Shown here: one piece after another, positions 29,402 through 32,563 of the stretch
Layout: each line of letters begins with the position of its first letter
Position numbering within the stretch: position 1 is the stretch's first letter
Source of the DNA: a virus
Virus record (IMG/VR): IMGVR_UViG_3300021961_010001
Coordinates: 1 to 32,563 of that record
Strand: one strand, 5' to 3'
DNA length: 32,563 nucleotides
The notes under the pieces: generated by a model
What the model saw: only the letters and a program-made list of their open reading frames with translations
Database searches by the model: none
What the model was told of the DNA's origin: nothing
Program-made: the position numbers and the translations under genes

Positions 29402-30858
29402 ACTTGTTTCGTCATGGTTAATTGAATGTCCTCGTTACCGGGTACAATAGTTTCTTTGCAGTAGTGATAGAAGTCTGCATATTCAGGAAACACTTGAAGG
29501 AAATTTGTTCCACGGCGCTTATCATACTCATCAACAAACATTGCAAAGTTTTTTCTAGCTTGTAAATTTTTATATGTGTTCCCCATTTGCTCAGCACACA
29601 ATGAATGTATTCTGCGCATTCTATGAATTTCATGGTCATAAAATCCACGATTCTGCATTGGGAACCAATCTGTGATTTCTTGGTTCTTATACATTAGAGT
29701 TACACAATCTTCTATGTAGGACATGAAATTTTCTGTTGCTATCCAAGGAGCCAACCATTCTGGATGTCGAAGATACGGTACATCCACACTTAACGGAAGT
29801 AATCTGTTGTTAGTGGCATAGGTATTTTTAATAGTTAGCATGTCCTGTAAAAAGTCCTGAAAGGATGACAAAGATAGAACATTGAAAGTAGACATGATGG
29901 TTACTTTAGATGTTTCTAACCGACTAAGTATGGAATTTACGTTGGCTAACCATTCCTTATAATTTAAACCAAATCTAATGTATTCTGCTTTTTCTCCATG
30001 AGCTTCACAACTTGTGTACACATGGATGGCCTTCACAGCTTTCTTTTGCTCAAGAACTTGTAATTTTTCTATAAACTTCTCAATAATTTCTGGGGGTGAT
30101 CCAAGATTGGAGTTCACAGAAAACACCAATTGTGGTTGTGGATTTTCAGCTAAAAAGTCTAACACACGGAAAGTATGTTTGCTTAATAGGGGTTCTCCCC
30201 CTGTGATTCTGAAAGTATGCATATGTGTGACAGCCTCTGGCCACCATTTCCAAAATGCTTCAATGTAAGGATTTTCTTCAGATTGAAGAATAGGTAATCC
30301 TTTTCCTTTCGTTAAATCACTTATGTCGTTGAACCCCACTCCATCCAGCAAGTAAGGACCATGCTGCTTGATTTCCTGCATCCATGTAGTTGAGTATAAT
30401 GGGGAACAATAAGCACATTTAAAATTACAGGTGGTGTCGAAATCCACTTCAACATAAGTAGGATACACATCAGCATCCCAAGGCATTGCAGCAATTTTTG
30501 TTAAATGAGGGGATGCCCATAACTCAGAACTTTTAGTGATACGGTCGCTGTATACATTTGGTTGATTTTTTGTGGAATCTTCCACGCGCCAGCAATAATC
30601 ACATTCTCCGGGCCGAGTTCCTTCCTTCATCTGTTTTCTAAGCTGCTTTTTATATTCTGTGTTATGTAACGCAGCCGGACTTTTTTCCAATTCTTCCAGT
30701 GGGATTAAATGAACCTTAGGATGGTGGCAGCTATGATTAGTACCTGTGCTAAGATGCAATGTTACTTGAAGCCATTTTGCGGCACAAAATGTTGGACTTA
30801 TAGCTGCTAATTTTCTATCTGTATCTTGAAAAATTGTTAATGCTTGTTTATATGACAT
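29398..30858 (-). CDS. Twitch-domain radical SAM protein
   Basis: The product is 486 residues. The radical SAM cluster is CNFKCAYC (C144, C148, C151), with a GGEP-like ITGGEPLLSKH. Preceding it are Cys residues C25, C44, C86 and C89 (including PGECDYCWRVED), which fit an N-terminal twitch/SPASM auxiliary site. The remaining barrel contains VFSVNSNLGS and VYTSCEAHGEKAEYI. Twitch-type radical SAM proteins are widely found in marine phages with no proven substrate. With the carbamoyltransferase and GT downstream, a radical modification of a sugar or small peptide is inferred. It overlaps the carbamoyltransferase start by 4 bases. Confidence 0.85.
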   Translation of the reverse strand: MSYKQALTIFQDTDRKLAAISPTFCAAKWLQVTLHLSTGTNHSCHHPKVHLIPLEELEKSPAALHNTEYKKQLRKQMKEGTRPGECDYCWRVEDSTKNQPNVYSDRITKSSELWASPHLTKIAAMPWDADVYPTYVEVDFDTTCNFKCAYCSPLYSTTWMQEIKQHGPYLLDGVGFNDISDLTKGKGLPILQSEENPYIEAFWKWWPEAVTHMHTFRITGGEPLLSKHTFRVLDFLAENPQPQLVFSVNSNLGSPPEIIEKFIEKLQVLEQKKAVKAIHVYTSCEAHGEKAEYIRFGLNYKEWLANVNSILSRLETSKVTIMSTFNVLSLSSFQDFLQDMLTIKNTYATNNRLLPLSVDVPYLRHPEWLAPWIATENFMSYIEDCVTLMYKNQEITDWFPMQNRGFYDHEIHRMRRIHSLCAEQMGNTYKNLQARKNFAMFVDEYDKRRGTNFLQVFPEYADFYHYCKETIVPGNEDIQLTMTKQV

Positions 30859-30872
30859 GACAAAACCTCAAA

Positions 30873-31745
30873 TTAAAATATTTTATATCCCACGGTCATA
30901 AATCTATGGAATTGTGTACAGTCTAGCAATTTTGAATATTGTATATTTTGTAACTTATGTACTTGATTGAATTCATGTAAAGTTTTCTGGCACCGAATAT
31001 GATCCTCACAATTGAAAAAATTGTTTCCTTGTAAAATGATAGGTATACCTATTGGTAACAATTCTAACCACTCATCATATTCTTCTTGTGTCATATGTTC
31101 TGTACTAGTATTTATTATGACAGATACATCGTCTGCAGTTCCTTTAAAGTTATTACTGTTGTAAACTTTTCTTCTGGCATCATTCAAAGCAAATCCATGA
31201 TGAAAATTTTCCAAATCTTCTTTTGTTAAAGTTACCATTTCTTCCGTTACGGGAGTACTGGCATAGCTATCTTGAATGTTTTCATGATAGAAAGCGTCTG
31301 AGCCTACATTAAAGCTAAAATCATAACGTACACCATCAATACTGCCAGGATCTCCAACCAGAAAATTTTTAGCTTCAGAATGAACAAATTCTATTCTTCG
31401 GTCCCACCAACTTAATCTTTGACCTATGTTTTTACAATTTTCGTCACGGTCTATACTATAAACTTTTTGAATGTTAGTGTTATCCAATAACATTTGAGCT
31501 AAAAGACCATACCAACCACCCACAACATATGCGTTTCCAGAAATATTTGGATATAATAAATTTAAAACATTTACAAGCCAAGCTTTACTTCTAACTTGAC
31601 TTGGCCAAAAGTTTTCTAGAATTCTAAATGGGTCTTTATCACGCATCTGTTCATCACGAATTAAATTCATCCATCCTATAATTCTTTGTGAAGGGAACGC
31701 AATACTATCCAATGATTCTGTAGGAATTTCTTCAATACTATTCAT
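30873..31745 (-). CDS. Probable class I methyltransferase
   Basis: The product is 290 residues. A Rossmann-like start is visible at NAYVVGGWYGLLAQMLLDN, followed by YSIDRDENC, where an acidic residue ends strand 2 as in SAM-dependent methyltransferases. The canonical GxGxG is replaced by GGWYG. The C-terminal part has VSVIINTSTEHMTQEEYDEW and IPIILQGNNFF. These fit a methyltransferase fold, but no catalytic residue can be named. It lies 14 bases after the small gene at 31747 and 14 bases before the radical SAM gene, all on the same strand. It is the first enzyme of the cassette after the GMP reductase. Confidence 0.55.
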   Translation of the reverse strand: MNSIEEIPTESLDSIAFPSQRIIGWMNLIRDEQMRDKDPFRILENFWPSQVRSKAWLVNVLNLLYPNISGNAYVVGGWYGLLAQMLLDNTNIQKVYSIDRDENCKNIGQRLSWWDRRIEFVHSEAKNFLVGDPGSIDGVRYDFSFNVGSDAFYHENIQDSYASTPVTEEMVTLTKEDLENFHHGFALNDARRKVYNSNNFKGTADDVSVIINTSTEHMTQEEYDEWLELLPIGIPIILQGNNFFNCEDHIRCQKTLHEFNQVHKLQNIQYSKLLDCTQFHRFMTVGYKIF

Positions 31746-31746
31746 A

Positions 31747-31860
31747 TTAATGGTAAATAAAGGGATCCCTTTTTCTTAATTCTGCTAATTTCCTTTTAGT
31801 TTTATACTTCATGAGGTGTTTTAGTAGGAAATCTACAATTTTATCAATAAGTTTCATCAT
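31747..31860 (-). CDS. Small basic hypothetical protein (37 aa)
   Basis: This short frame starts at ATG 31860, overlapping the GMP reductase stop by ATGA, and ends TAA at 31747, just 1 base before the methyltransferase start. The product begins MMKLIDKIVDFLLKHLMKYK and then turns strongly basic (TKRKLAELRKRDPF). It may be an amphipathic helix. The tight overlaps with both neighbours argue for real translation, though such a short frame could also be a spacer peptide that couples translation. No family is recognised. Confidence 0.5.
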   Translation of the reverse strand: MMKLIDKIVDFLLKHLMKYKTKRKLAELRKRDPFIYH

Positions 31861-32563
31861 TTCACCGTGTAAGGCTCTAAGGAGCGGTTAAGGACATTGT
31901 TTACCTGAATAAATTTCGCCTTTTCAGACAATTCCGATATATTTAGTGCATCAACATAGGCACAAGTTGAACGAATACCTCCTAAAATATCAGAAATGGT
32001 GTGTTCCACCAATCCTTTATATGGAAGTTGAACAACTCTACCCTCGGATGCACGATATTTTTTGTGTTGATTGTGTTTTTCTTGGGCTGCATGACTGCTC
32101 ATCCCGTAAAAAATGACTTTTCCATCACGCACTTCCTGTTCTGACTCCTCATGACCAGCAAAAATACTGCCGGCCATCACCATTTTGGCCCCTGCAGCCA
32201 AAGCTTTTGAAAAATCCCCAGGAAAAACACATCCTCCGTCACTTTGCACACCTCCACCAACACTAGCAGCGGCGGGAACACACTCTTGCAAGGCGGAAAA
32301 TTGTGGATACCCGACACCTGCGACTCGCCGAGTCGTGCAAACTGCCCCTGTCCCAATGCCAACCCGAGCTAAATCAGCTCCGGACAAGATTATTCTTTCA
32401 ACTGCTTCGGGAGTAACTACAGTTCCTGCCATGATATAGGCATCAGGAACAGTATCACGAACCTTTTTAATGAAATCATAGAAAGAATTCATGTATCCAT
32501 TAGCCACATCAATGACAATTTTAGGAACAAATGTGGTATCTCGTAGTTTCCAGTGTTGAATGA
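31857..32563 (-). CDS. guaC: GMP reductase (GuaC), 5' end beyond the window
   Basis: The frame is open from the right edge; the N-terminus is cut off. Visible residues include KIVIDVANGYMNSFYDF, then GTGAVCTTRRVAGVGYPQFS with the catalytic Cys of the IMPDH/GMPR loop. Further blocks are SDGGCVFPGDFSKALAAGAK, IFYGMSSHAAQ, YRASEGR and LGGIRSTCAYV. The order and the IFYGMSS/YRASEG motifs fit GMP reductase better than IMP dehydrogenase, which carries CBS domains. GMP reductase deaminates GMP to IMP using NADPH and so shifts guanine nucleotides to adenine precursors. It overlaps the small gene downstream by 4 bases. In an AT-rich phage genome, converting host GMP to IMP may help match nucleotide supply; this is inference. 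Confidence 0.9.
   Translation of the reverse strand, partial: IQHWKLRDTTFVPKIVIDVANGYMNSFYDFIKKVRDTVPDAYIMAGTVVTPEAVERIILSGADLARVGIGTGAVCTTRRVAGVGYPQFSALQECVPAAASVGGGVQSDGGCVFPGDFSKALAAGAKMVMAGSIFAGHEESEQEVRDGKVIFYGMSSHAAQEKHNQHKKYRASEGRVVQLPYKGLVEHTISDILGGIRSTCAYVDALNISELSEKAKFIQVNNVLNRSLEPYTVK

Noticed and set aside
1-32563. CRISPR arrays, insertion sequences, integrase or attachment sites
   Set aside because: No repeated spacer-unit pattern, transposase motif or integrase was seen on either strand.

Overview
The window is part of an AT-rich, tailed-phage genome of the T4-like (myovirus) supergroup. The evidence is a set of recognisable T4 orthologues: baseplate and tail genes gp27-like, 53, 48, 4, a gp2-like gene, 54, 26, a gp51-like gene and a tape-measure candidate, plus replication and transcription genes 32, 59, 33 and 30 (ligase). 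Perfect copies of the T4 late promoter octamer TATAAATA sit upstream of several genes. PhoH, 2OG-Fe(II) oxygenases, twitch-type radical SAM proteins and nucleotide-sugar genes are typical of marine and freshwater T4-like phages. A two-piece (circularly permuted) tmRNA gene is most familiar from Alphaproteobacteria and picocyanobacteria, so a host in one of those groups is plausible, but the host cannot be fixed from this window.

Layout. (1) Bases 1-2587, minus strand: baseplate genes gp27-like, 53 and 48, read leftward from a late promoter at 2617-2624. (2) Bases 2624-7436, plus strand: head-completion nuclease gp4, gp2-like, gp54, gp26, a 47-codon gp51-like gene and the tape-measure candidate. 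gp26 ends in a -1 slippery heptamer whose shifted frame runs without a stop into the gp51-like gene, the arrangement of lambda G/GT tail chaperones. (3) Bases 7437-17400, minus strand: gp32, a small acidic protein, gp59, gp33, a SleB-type cell wall hydrolase, a subtilisin-like protease, a QueC-like PP-loop protein, the permuted tmRNA, two SGNH-fold proteins, a PD-(D/E)XK exonuclease, PhoH, a zinc-ribbon protein, a small protein and DNA ligase. (4) Bases 17392-31745, minus strand: a densely overlapping glycan and small-molecule cassette. It has two radical SAM enzymes, the two halves of a thiamine-diphosphate E1-type enzyme, an RmlC-type epimerase, three NAD-dependent sugar epimerases, two glycosyltransferase-like proteins, a NodU/TobZ-type carbamoyltransferase, a 2OG oxygenase, an SGNH protein, DUF2061- and DUF4254-like proteins and a methyltransferase-like protein. 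(5) At the right edge, a GMP reductase that enters from outside the window.

How it fits together. The left third builds the tail and baseplate. The centre handles ssDNA coating, helicase loading, late-transcription coactivation, nick sealing and lysis. The right half looks like a phage-borne pathway that makes and decorates an unusual sugar, with carbamoyl, methyl, radical-SAM and hydroxyl modifications. It may modify the virion or the host surface. Most genes overlap by 1-4 bases (ATGA or TAATG), so translation is coupled. Convergent transcription at 7436/7437 appears to be terminated by hairpins that each lie inside the opposing gene.
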